Shown piece after piece: positions 8,098-15,385 of a stretch of DNA of 64,000 bases. A model generated the notes under the pieces. It made no database searches and was not told where the DNA came from. It saw only the letters and a program-made list of their open reading frames with translations. This DNA is from Ardenticatenaceae bacterium (GTDB taxonomy: Bacteria; Chloroflexota; Anaerolineae; Promineifilales; Promineifilaceae): positions 1,240,001-1,304,000 of the forward strand of contig JACKBQ010000001.1 of assembly GCA_020634455.1 (NCBI GenBank), read 5' to 3'. The translations under genes were made by a program, and so were the position numbers. How positions within the stretch are numbered: the first letter of the stretch is position 1; every line of letters begins with the position of its first letter.

Positions 8098-9147
8098 TTA
8101 AACAGTTTCGGCAGGCAGCGGTTCCTCTGCCTGGAGCTGTTCAATTTCGCCGCGTGCCCAGAGCAGGCGCAGGCGGGCCAGAATCACGGAGTCGGTGGCC
8201 ACGGCGAGCAGGATGAGCAGCCCCAGCAGGGCGTCGCGCCAAAATTCGCTAACGACGCGCCAGCGCAGCAGGCTTTGCTCCAGCGTGGCGATGAGGACGG
8301 CACCGAGCAAGGTGCCCAACATGGTGCCGCTGCCGCCAAAAATGTTGACCCCACCTACCACCACGGCCGCCACCACCTGCAATTCCAACCCCTGGGCGGC
8401 CACCACGGTGATGGTGCCAAATCGGGCCAAAAACAGGAACCCGGCCAGACCGCTGAGCGCCCCGCAAAGCGTGTAGGCGCTGATCGTCATGCGGCGCACG
8501 GGCAGGCCGCTCATCGCGGCCGCATCCGGGTTGGAGCCGATGGCGTAGAGACGGCGACCCCAGGGCAGGTAGGTGACGACAAGCTGAAAAATGAGCACAA
8601 TTACAATGGCGACCATTACAATCAGCTTGATTTCTACTTCGCCAATCGTGAAGGCGTTGGCCTGGGGCAGATTGACCAGCCATTCCGGCAGGGCGCTGGT
8701 GATGATGGTTTGGGCGTCGGAAAATTGCACCAAAAGGGAGCGATAGATGGCTAAAGTGCCCAAAGTGGTGATGATGGCGGGAACACGGCCGTACGCAATC
8801 ACCAATCCATTCACCAGCCCCAAACCACCACCCATCGCTACCGCCAACAGAACAACTACGATGGGCGACATCTCGTTGTTGGCGACCACGGCACGGCCTA
8901 CAAAGTAAGCCGTAAAGCCAACAATCGAGCCAACGGAAAGGTCAATGTTGCGCATGAGCACCACCATCGTTTGCCCCACGGCGACGACGGCCAGAATGGC
9001 TACGGTGGAGGCGATGCGGGTGAAGGTACGCGCCTGGTAATAATTTTCAATTTGGGAGCCAAAAAAAAGAATCGCCCCAAAGATGATGAGCACAAGGATG
9101 AGTTCGCGGACTTGCTCCGGGCGGATGGCGCGTTTGATGGTGTTCAT
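8098..9147 (-). CDS. sugar ABC transporter permease (RhaP-like)
   Basis: 349-residue permease of the same AraH/RbsC family as its neighbour. It shows the MRNIDLSVGSIVGFTAYFVG signature near residue 65 and GGVNIFGGSGTMLGTLLG near residue 265. The C-terminus is longer than usual and acidic (ends near PLPAETV). It overlaps the ATPase gene by 4 bp (ATGA), which implies translational coupling and equal supply of subunits. Orthology to RhaP rather than LsrC or another sugar permease rests on the locus, not on the sequence alone. Confidence 0.88.
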   Translation of the reverse strand: MNTIKRAIRPEQVRELILVLIIFGAILFFGSQIENYYQARTFTRIASTVAILAVVAVGQTMVVLMRNIDLSVGSIVGFTAYFVGRAVVANNEMSPIVVVLLAVAMGGGLGLVNGLVIAYGRVPAIITTLGTLAIYRSLLVQFSDAQTIITSALPEWLVNLPQANAFTIGEVEIKLIVMVAIVIVLIFQLVVTYLPWGRRLYAIGSNPDAAAMSGLPVRRMTISAYTLCGALSGLAGFLFLARFGTITVVAAQGLELQVVAAVVVGGVNIFGGSGTMLGTLLGAVLIATLEQSLLRWRVVSEFWRDALLGLLILLAVATDSVILARLRLLWARGEIEQLQAEEPLPAETV

Positions 9148-10634
9148 GCGGTTTGTCCCATAGCGGCGGTCATCACCCGCTCTTGTGTGGCTTCGCTGCG
9201 ATCCAAAATCGCCATCTGCCGCCCCTCGCGCATGACGACGATGCGGTCGCTCATGGCCAGCACTTCGGGCAGGTCAGACGAAATCATGATGATGCCCATG
9301 CCTTGCTGGGCCAGTTCGTCGATGATGTGGTGCACCTCGGCCTTGGCCCCCACGTCAATGCCGCGCGTCGGCTCATCGAGGATGAGCAGGCGGGGCTGGG
9401 TGTTGAGCCATTTGCTGAGGATCACTTTTTGCTGGTTGCCGCCAGAGAGGGTTCCAGCTGTCTGCTCCATGCTGGTGGCGCGGATGTTGAGGCGCTCGCG
9501 GAACGATTCGGCCGTTTTTTTCTCTTCCTGGCGCTGCACCAGACCAAACCGGTTGGTGTAGCTGCGTAGCATGGGCAGCGAAATGTTGGTGGTGATGGAC
9601 ATGGGCATGGTCAGGCCGAGCTGCCGCCGATCCTCGGTGACATAAGCGATGCCCAGCTTGACAGCTTGCTGCGGGGAGTTGATGTTGGTGGTTTGGCCGT
9701 CGAAGGTGATGGTGCCGGAATCGGCCGTTTCGATGCCAAACAAGGCCAGGGCCACATCGGTGCGACGGGAACCCACCAGCCCGGCAAAGCCGACCACTTC
9801 CCCGGCATGCACGTCGAAGTTGATGTCGTGGAAGACGTTTTCTTTGCTGAGATTGTTGACGGAGAGGAGCAAATCGCCCCGCTCGGTAGTGGATTTGGCG
9901 AAGAAGTCGTCCATGTGGCGGCCCACCATGTCACGAATGGCAGATTCGGGGGTGACTTCGGCGGCGGGGTGTGAGGAAACGAAACGGCCGTCTCTTAAAA
10001 CCGTCACCCGGTCCGAAATTGTAAATACCTCTTCCATCCGGTGGCTGATGAACAAAATGGAGACGCCCTTCTCTTTGAGCCGCCGGGTAAGCTTAAAAAG
10101 CTGGTCCACCTCATGCGCGGAAAGCGAGGCGGTAGGTTCGTCCATAATCAAGACGCGGGTGTCCAGCGAGATCGCCTTGGCAATTTCCACCGCCTGCTGC
10201 GCCGCCAGGGTCAAGCCACGGGCCGAGCTGCGCACGTCCAGCTTGATGTCTAGCCGGGCCAAAATTTCGGCGGCGTCGCGGTACATTTGCCGCCAGCGCA
10301 CAATGCCACCCCGGTTACGGTGGCCAATAAAAATATTTTCCGCCACGTTGAGGTCGGGGAAGATCATCGGTTCCTGGTGGATGGCAGCGATGCCGTTGGC
10401 TTGGGCGTCTAGGGGATTGGTGATGGGGGTGGAACGGCCGTCTAGCAAAATCTCCCCCTCGTCTGGCTTGTAAATCCCCGTCATGATTTTGATGAGAGTG
10501 GATTTGCCTGCCCCATTTTCACCCAGCAGCGCATGAATTTCGCTAGGGTACAGCGTCAGCGACACGTCATCCAGCGCCTGGGTGGTGCCAAACCGTTTCG
10601 AGATATGCTGCATCTCCAAAATGGGTTTTGCCAT
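9144..10634 (-). CDS. sugar ABC transporter ATP-binding protein (RhaT/RbsA-like)
   Basis: 496-residue cytoplasmic ATPase with two fused ABC cassettes. Cassette 1 has Walker A GENGAGKST (about residues 38-46) and Walker B VLIMDEPTASL. Cassette 2 has a weak Walker A region (GLVGSRRTD), a good signature LSGGNQQKV and LLILDEPTRGIDVGAK. This asymmetry is normal for RbsA/XylG/RhaT proteins. It is the first gene of the rhamnose operon, with a strong AAGGA-rich ribosome site and a candidate promoter at 10743-10771. It powers import of sugar delivered by the tandem binding protein. Confidence 0.93.
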   Translation of the reverse strand: MAKPILEMQHISKRFGTTQALDDVSLTLYPSEIHALLGENGAGKSTLIKIMTGIYKPDEGEILLDGRSTPITNPLDAQANGIAAIHQEPMIFPDLNVAENIFIGHRNRGGIVRWRQMYRDAAEILARLDIKLDVRSSARGLTLAAQQAVEIAKAISLDTRVLIMDEPTASLSAHEVDQLFKLTRRLKEKGVSILFISHRMEEVFTISDRVTVLRDGRFVSSHPAAEVTPESAIRDMVGRHMDDFFAKSTTERGDLLLSVNNLSKENVFHDINFDVHAGEVVGFAGLVGSRRTDVALALFGIETADSGTITFDGQTTNINSPQQAVKLGIAYVTEDRRQLGLTMPMSITTNISLPMLRSYTNRFGLVQRQEEKKTAESFRERLNIRATSMEQTAGTLSGGNQQKVILSKWLNTQPRLLILDEPTRGIDVGAKAEVHHIIDELAQQGMGIIMISSDLPEVLAMSDRIVVMREGRQMAILDRSEATQERVMTAAMGQTA

Positions 10635-10704
10635 GCTCTTCCTGCTTCCTTTTGGTTATTCAGCCAATGGTGGAGGATCAACATGTGCGGGTTCCGGGTG
10701 GAAA

Positions 10705-10740
10705 TTGTTGATATTTGTTGAAAATTGCTGAATATTGGCG
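10705..10740. promoter_or_regulatory. 10-bp-phased TTGNTG array, candidate operator
   Basis: Four half-site-like hexamers, TTGTTG, TTGTTG, TTGCTG and TTGGCG, end at 10710, 10720, 10730 and 10740, exactly one helical turn apart. The array covers the expected transcription start of the minus-strand promoter. Direct repeats in phase on one DNA face are a reasonable target for the DeoR-type regulator encoded divergently. Binding is inferred. Confidence 0.55.
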
Positions 10741-10742
10741 AA

Positions 10743-10771
10743 ACTATAGCATGTACACTAAAATACGTCAA
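10743..10771 (-). promoter_or_regulatory. sigma70-type promoter for rhamnose operon
   Basis: Read on the minus strand, TTGACG (10766-10771) and TATAGT (10743-10748) are separated by exactly 17 bases. This is the best promoter match in the divergent region and would start transcription about 100 bases before the ATPase gene, through the TTGNTG array. Confidence 0.65.
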
Positions 10772-10913
10772 CGAATTCATCAATTTCTCCAAAATAAACG
10801 ACAAAACGGCCGTAAAACAGTACCATTTGTCAGCTTTTAACAACTTCTTACAATTCAAGTGAAACTTTGACGTTTGCAAATTCTAAAATTGCGTACCCAG
10901 GCGGCAGCTCATC

Positions 10914-12596
10914 ATGATTGGTTTTGAACGGCGACAACATATTCTGCGAATTTTGGCTGATAAGCCGGGCATTCGCGTGACCCAACTGGCCGAGCAGCTG
11001 GCTGTATCTGAAGGCACCATTCGCAACGACCTGACGGCGCTGGAAGAAGAGCAGCAGGTGCGCCGGGTGCGCGGTGGCGCTGTACTCGTCGAACCAGAAG
11101 CATCACTCCCCGGTTTAGTGCAGGTGGCCAATGCCGAAGCCAAACAGCGCATTGCGCGCTGGGCGGCCGAAGCGGTGGAAGATGGCAGCACCATCTTGCT
11201 GGATGCCAGCACCACCGTACAGTTTATGATCCCGCATTTACGTGAATATCAACGGCTAACCATTGTCACTAACGGTCTGGAAACGGCTCGTCAGGTGGCG
11301 CGTAACACGAACCACACCGTGGTGCTGGTTGGGGGGATGCTCAATCGCAGCGGCAACGCCACCACCGGCCTCATCGGTTTAGAGATGTTGAAAAACATGC
11401 ACATCCACGCAGCCTATGTTTCTTGTGTGGGTTTTAATTTTGAGTCTGGCCTGACAGAACGACACATCGAAGAAGCACAGCTTAAAGAAGCAATGCTGGC
11501 TTCCATTCCCCGCATTATCGCTCTCGTTGGTTCCAATAAAATTGGGGCAATGGGTACCTTACCCTTTGTTAAAACTGAGCAAATCAGCCACTTTTTTACC
11601 GACAGCGAAGTCCCTGTCGGCTTTGTAGACCAGATGCGCCGGGCTAATATCAATTTGACGGTATGCGGTGAGAACACGGTGCGATCGTTTACGGTGGATG
11701 GGCAAAAAGCGCAGTTTACCATTGGTTTTGCCAACCAGAGTGAGGAGCTGCCCTTTGCCGTGGACGTGCGCCGCAGTCTTGAGCGCGCCGCAGCTGACGT
11801 GGGCAGCATTGATCTGGTGGTAGCCAATAACCGACTTAGCGGCGAAGAAGCACTGCGGGTGGCAGATCGGCTCATTCAGCGCAGCATTGATTTAGTCATT
11901 GAGTATCAAATTGATTATAAGGCGGGTAATTTGCTGATGGACAAGTTCCAGCAAGCAAGCATCCCGGTAATCGCCATTGATATTCCGATGCTAGGAGCCA
12001 CCTTTTTTGGCGTGGACAATTACCGGGCGGGGCATCTGGCGGGGCGAGCGCTGGGGGCGTGGATTGGACGGCAGTGGCACGGCCGTTTCGATCACCTGCT
12101 CATTTTGGAAGAGCCACGCGCCGGGTCACTGCCAGAGGCGCGCATCCAGGGACAGTTGGATGGCCTGAAAGAGGTGGTGGCTGACCTACCCCCGACTGAA
12201 CGGACGCATCACATTGATTGTGGCAACAGAACGGCCGTTTCTGAAGCTGGTGTGGCAAAAATTTTACAAACCATACCCAACGGCCGTCGCATCGCCGTAG
12301 TTTCCTTTAATGATGAAGCGGCCTTTGGTGCATTACAAGCGGCGCGGAAAGCAAGTCGGGAAGCGGATGTGGTGATTGTGGGCCAAGGAGCTGATCGGTT
12401 AGTACGAGGTGAAATCCGCAACCCTCAGTCGCGGCTCATTGGTTCCACCGCTTACATGCCAGAGCGGTATGGCGACAAGATCATTGACCTGGCGCTCAAG
12501 ATTTTGCGGGGCGAGTCGGTGCCGCCAGCGGTGTACATGCAGCACGTGTTTATTGATGCCAGCAACATCGCTCGCTACTATCCTGCTGTGGATTAG
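10914..12596 (+). CDS. DeoR-type regulator fused to a sugar-binding-protein-like domain
   Basis: 560-residue regulator, about twice the usual DeoR length. Residues about 5-60 are a DeoR winged helix (RRQHILRILADK, then a recognition helix around VSEGTIRNDL and RRVRGGAV). Residues about 75-235 are the DeoR sensor fold related to phosphosugar isomerases, with LLDASTTVQ and VTNGLE. From about 260 to 555 follows a Peripla_BP_4/LacI-type domain without signal peptide. The protein could therefore sense a phosphorylated sugar and a free sugar in one chain. It is divergent from the rhamnose operon and is the likely regulator of it. The ribosome site is weak. Fold assignment is firm; ligands are inferred. 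Confidence 0.85.
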   Translation: MIGFERRQHILRILADKPGIRVTQLAEQLAVSEGTIRNDLTALEEEQQVRRVRGGAVLVEPEASLPGLVQVANAEAKQRIARWAAEAVEDGSTILLDASTTVQFMIPHLREYQRLTIVTNGLETARQVARNTNHTVVLVGGMLNRSGNATTGLIGLEMLKNMHIHAAYVSCVGFNFESGLTERHIEEAQLKEAMLASIPRIIALVGSNKIGAMGTLPFVKTEQISHFFTDSEVPVGFVDQMRRANINLTVCGENTVRSFTVDGQKAQFTIGFANQSEELPFAVDVRRSLERAAADVGSIDLVVANNRLSGEEALRVADRLIQRSIDLVIEYQIDYKAGNLLMDKFQQASIPVIAIDIPMLGATFFGVDNYRAGHLAGRALGAWIGRQWHGRFDHLLILEEPRAGSLPEARIQGQLDGLKEVVADLPPTERTHHIDCGNRTAVSEAGVAKILQTIPNGRRIAVVSFNDEAAFGALQAARKASREADVVIVGQGADRLVRGEIRNPQSRLIGSTAYMPERYGDKIIDLALKILRGESVPPAVYMQHVFIDASNIARYYPAVD

Positions 12597-12988
12597 ATAA
12601 ATCTGGCGCGTTGGGGGCGGCGAGACGGCCGTAACGGCACTTGCTGCAAAAAGGGGAAGGCGGGCTGCCAGGAGGGAGCCACCGGGGTAGGCACGGCCTT
12701 GCGAACGGGCTGGCACTCATCCGCGCGGATGAGCCACTCGCGGCGCACAGCCAGGCGAGCTTCCTGGTAACTGGTGCCAGCACGTCGCGCTTCAAAAGTA
12801 GCCAATCGATCCAACAATGCGGCGGGAACGGCCGTTACATCTAAATAATACACCGGCACATCCCCCCAGCGCTGCGTGCAGGCCAGATGAGGCAATGGGT
12901 ATTTAACGGGGAGTTCGGTACGGCCGTAAACCTTTTCCCACCGGATCGCTCTATTTTCGTTAATTGGCGTAATCACATATTGTGCCAT
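12593..12988 (-). CDS. hypothetical protein, possible SOS-controlled gene
   Basis: 131-residue protein with no family I recognise. It has a mixed alpha/beta N-terminal part, no signal peptide or membrane segment, and a basic Pro/Arg-rich tail (QQVPLRPSRRPQRARF). The start at 12988 has GAGGA upstream and a well-formed promoter and palindrome just before it, which argues that it is a real gene. Its stop overlaps the last codon of the convergent regulator gene by 4 bp. It carries three ACGGCCGT copies like most genes here. Function unknown. Confidence 0.65.
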   Translation of the reverse strand: MAQYVITPINENRAIRWEKVYGRTELPVKYPLPHLACTQRWGDVPVYYLDVTAVPAALLDRLATFEARRAGTSYQEARLAVRREWLIRADECQPVRKAVPTPVAPSWQPAFPFLQQVPLRPSRRPQRARFI

Positions 12989-13008
12989 TAGGTTATCCTC
13001 ACCAAATC

Positions 13009-13022
13009 AGAACAATTGTTCT
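13009..13022. promoter_or_regulatory. LexA-like palindrome AGAACAATTGTTCT
   Basis: A perfect 14-bp palindrome with the GAAC-N4-GTTC core of Gram-positive-type LexA (SOS) boxes. It lies directly downstream of the candidate -10 at 13024-13029, where a bound repressor would block transcription of the 131-residue gene. LexA itself is not in the window. Confidence 0.55.
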
Positions 13023-13023
13023 A

Positions 13024-13052
13024 ATTTTAGCACAAGATATCCTCTCTGTCTA
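13024..13052 (-). promoter_or_regulatory. sigma70-type promoter of hypothetical gene
   Basis: On the minus strand TAGACA (13047-13052), a 17-base spacer and TAAAAT (13024-13029) match the sigma70 consensus at five of six positions in each box. The transcript would start within the adjoining palindrome. Confidence 0.6.
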
Positions 13053-13071
13053 CCCCCTGTGCCAAAAATAA

Positions 13072-13098
13072 AAAAGCTCGCCAAGTTAGCGAGCTTTT
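13072..13098 (-). terminator. intrinsic terminator after tRNA-Arg
   Basis: 13072-13081 and 13089-13098 form a 10-bp hairpin around AGCTCGC/GCGAGCT with a 7-base loop. On the minus strand it is followed by a run of T residues, as expected for termination about 20 bases after the tRNA. Confidence 0.8.
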
Positions 13099-13115
13099 CA
13101 CTTATTTTTATTTAG

Positions 13116-13189
13116 TGCCCCTGCCAGAATTCGAATCTGGAACCTCTGCCTTCGGAGGGCAACACTCTATCCAATTGAGCTACAGGGGC
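13116..13189 (-). tRNA. tRNA-Arg, anticodon CCG
   Basis: The minus strand folds as a full cloverleaf: a 7-bp acceptor stem GCCCCTG/CAGGGGC, D arm GCTC...GAGT, anticodon stem TTGCC/GGCAG with loop CTCCGAA, T arm CCAGA-TTCGAAT-TCTGG and discriminator A. The anticodon is CCG, which reads Arg CGG. The 3' CCA is not encoded. Confidence 0.95.
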
Positions 13190-13240
13190 GTAACCGTGCC
13201 GGATTTTGCCATACGCCTCTTTAAATGTCAAATGCCGCGT

Positions 13241-13306
13241 CCGGTTTTCGGTCAACGGTAATCGGTTATCGGTGGTCGGTTAAGGTCAGGTGATTACCGT
13301 TTACCA
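13241..13306. repeat. GGTAATCGG-type intergenic repeat
   Basis: Units such as CGGTAATCGGTTATCGGTGGTCGG and the partial complement GATTACCGTTTACC follow the biotin-carrier gene. It belongs to the same family as 3373-3480, 17728-17801, 26565-26632 and 56655-56744. Confidence 0.7.
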
Positions 13307-13309
13307 AAT

Positions 13310-13807
13310 CTAGCTAATCTCCACCAGCAATGAGCCCCGCGTAACGGTTTCACCCTCGGGAACATGGATGGCCTCCACACGGCCGTTCATCCGGGCGCGG
13401 ACTTCATTTTCCATCTTCATCGCTTCCAGAATCACTACCGGCTGACCAGCCTTCACTTCATCGCCCACCTGAACCAGATAGCGGCTGATGAGGCCAGGGA
13501 TGGGCGCTTTGAGACGGCCGTCTCCACTGCGGTGGCGTGGTTCCATTGCTTCCAAATCACGAATCTCTACCGGATGCAGCCCTTTTTTGCTGGCAACCCA
13601 GCGCAAATCCGGGTCGAAGAGCAGTTCATACGGCCGTTCATCTACCAGCATCCAGGTATGATCCGTCACCGGGGCCGATGGGTCTGGAATCTGGATCATC
13701 ACCGTTTCACCATTCACCTGCACCGTTAAATGATCGGCCTGCGGCGAAGGCCGGTCGAAGCTGACCTCATACGATTTCTCATTGAGAGTGACCAAAATTT
13801 TGCTCAT
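13310..13807 (-). CDS. biotin carboxyl carrier protein of acyl-CoA carboxylase
   Basis: 165-residue protein with a C-terminal biotinyl/lipoyl domain. The attachment site is ILEAMKMENEV, the Lys in AMKM being the biotin site, preceded by KAPIPGLISRYLVQVGDEV. The N-terminal ~90 residues resemble the linker domain of propionyl-CoA-type alpha subunits. The start at 13807 lies 10 bp after the biotin carboxylase stop, so the pair may be a split alpha subunit. It moves carboxybiotin between the carboxylase (13818-15299) and the transferase (15386-16933). A longer reading to 13906 overlaps the upstream gene and is unlikely. Confidence 0.9.
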   Translation of the reverse strand: MSKILVTLNEKSYEVSFDRPSPQADHLTVQVNGETVMIQIPDPSAPVTDHTWMLVDERPYELLFDPDLRWVASKKGLHPVEIRDLEAMEPRHRSGDGRLKAPIPGLISRYLVQVGDEVKAGQPVVILEAMKMENEVRARMNGRVEAIHVPEGETVTRGSLLVEIS

Positions 13808-13817
13808 ATTGATTTTC

Positions 13818-15299
13818 TCACTGGGGCAGCCGCCTGCTGTCCTGGTGCCAGCCGCTTTGCCAGCGGGGCGGTGTGGTTGGATTAAACAGCTGATGGCGAC
13901 GGGCATATTGAACGGCCGTAATCACCGCCAAATCCCGCAGCTGAATCGCTGATGTTTCCCCATTGGCCACAGGCTGTGTAAAAAAGTTGGTGTTGTAATG
14001 CGCCCGGGCAAAAGCCGTCGTGTGCATAATGCGCTGCATCAGCGGCAAATTGGTGGGCGTGCCTACCAGCACAAAATCTGCCAGCGCACCCTTCATGCGT
14101 GCCAGACAGGCATCCCGGTCCAGCCCCCAGGTGGTCACCTTGGCCACCAGCGAATCAAACTTGGGCGGCACGCGGCAGCCCGTGTACACGTAGCTGTCAA
14201 TGCGTACCTGCGGCCCGCTGGGCAGGCGTACTTCTGTTAAACGGCCTGGACTGGGCATAAAATTCTGCCACGGGTCCTGGGCGTTCAGGCGGCACATCAT
14301 CGCCCAACCGTGAAAAGGCACTTCGGCTTGTGTCCAGGGCAGCGGCTTGCCAGCGGCAATCTGCATTTGCTGCCAGACCAGATCAATGCCGGTCAGCTTT
14401 TCCGTGAGCGAATGCTCTACCTGAATGCGCGCCTTGATTTCGCTAAAGTAAAAATTGCCTTGCCCATCCAGCAGAAACTCTACGGTGCCGACGTTTTGGT
14501 AATTAAACATCCGCCCAATCGTGAGCGCTGTTTCCAAAATGGCCGCCCGCTGGATTTCGTTCAAAATTGGTGAAGGCGCTTCCTCGATGATTTTCTGGTT
14601 GCCGACGATAATCGATCCTTCACGTTCACCCAAATGGATGAGGTTGCCCTGCTGGTCGCCCAGCAACTGCACGCCAATTTGGTGGGCTGGCAGCAGCGCT
14701 CGTTCCAGATAGATGTCATCGTTGCCAAACACCGCTTTGGATTCGGCGCTGGCCCGCTGAACGGCCGTATGTAACATTTCGGGCTTGCGCACCAGCTGTT
14801 CACCCCGCCCGCGTCCTCCCCGGCAGGATTTAATGACCAGGGGATACCCCAGCCTGGCCGCAGCGTCCTCCAGGGACTTGGCATCATGAATGTCCAGGCA
14901 GTTGGGTGAATAGGTCACGGTTGGAATACCAGCTGCTTCCACGGCTTCTAGCACCTTCACTTTGGCGCGAACGGCCGTAATCACATCGGCCGGTGGCCCA
15001 ATGAAGGTAATGCCCGACTCAGCCAGCGCCCGGGCAAACGGCGCGCTTTCTGCCAAAAAGCCATAACCCGGATGCACCGCGTCCACTTCGTACGCCAGGG
15101 CAATCTGAACGATGGTTTTTTCGTCCAGAAACGTCTCTGGCGAGGGCAGCCGGACACAGTAATCGGCCAGCCGCACATGCAGCGAATCCATATCGCTCTC
15201 ATCATAAAGCGCCACCGATTCAATGCCCATCTCCCGGCAGGTGCGAATGATCCGCACCGCAATTTCGCCCCGGTTAGCGATTAGAACTTTTTTGAACAT
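13818..15299 (-). CDS. biotin carboxylase subunit, divergent active site
   Basis: 493-residue ATP-grasp enzyme predicted to carboxylate biotin with ATP and bicarbonate. It opens with KKVLIANRGEIAVRIIRTCR, as in AccC/PccA, and keeps NQKIIEEAPSP, GTVEFLL, RIQVEH and CRLNAQDP. It departs from the family at several usually fixed points. The glycine-rich loop is CRGGRGRGEQ instead of AAGGGGKGM. The RRHQK motif is VGNQK. The EMNTR motif is EIKAR, so the metal-binding Asn is Lys. The canonical version is present in the other carboxylase of this window (53575-55590). GAGGAA precedes the ATG at 15299. It probably works with the carrier and transferase next to it; altered substrate or reduced activity are both possible. 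Confidence 0.85.
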   Translation of the reverse strand: MFKKVLIANRGEIAVRIIRTCREMGIESVALYDESDMDSLHVRLADYCVRLPSPETFLDEKTIVQIALAYEVDAVHPGYGFLAESAPFARALAESGITFIGPPADVITAVRAKVKVLEAVEAAGIPTVTYSPNCLDIHDAKSLEDAAARLGYPLVIKSCRGGRGRGEQLVRKPEMLHTAVQRASAESKAVFGNDDIYLERALLPAHQIGVQLLGDQQGNLIHLGEREGSIIVGNQKIIEEAPSPILNEIQRAAILETALTIGRMFNYQNVGTVEFLLDGQGNFYFSEIKARIQVEHSLTEKLTGIDLVWQQMQIAAGKPLPWTQAEVPFHGWAMMCRLNAQDPWQNFMPSPGRLTEVRLPSGPQVRIDSYVYTGCRVPPKFDSLVAKVTTWGLDRDACLARMKGALADFVLVGTPTNLPLMQRIMHTTAFARAHYNTNFFTQPVANGETSAIQLRDLAVITAVQYARRHQLFNPTTPPRWQSGWHQDSRRLPQ

Positions 15300-15308
15300 G
15301 TTTTCCTC

Positions 15309-15381
15309 ACGGAGTGTGCAAGTAGCAAATAGCAAGTTTGCAAATAGTACTTGCTCACTTGCATACCTGCCCACTTGCCTA
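15309..15381. repeat. TTGCAAGTAGCAAAT-type repeat
   Basis: Degenerate units based on CAAGTAGCAAATAGCAAGTTTGC fold back on TACTTGCTCACTTGC. It separates the biotin carboxylase and transferase genes. Related units occur near 48561 and 57911. Confidence 0.6.
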
Positions 15382-15385
15382 CTCC

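Noticed and set aside
10635..10913. Riboswitch in the leader of the rhamnose operon
   Set aside because: The leader is about 100 bases, AT-rich and without conserved paired elements that I recognise; a protein operator explains it better.
13241..13306. tRNA-adjacent sequence considered as an integration site
   Set aside because: No integrase, no direct repeat of the tRNA 3' end, and the sequence belongs to the common intergenic repeat family.
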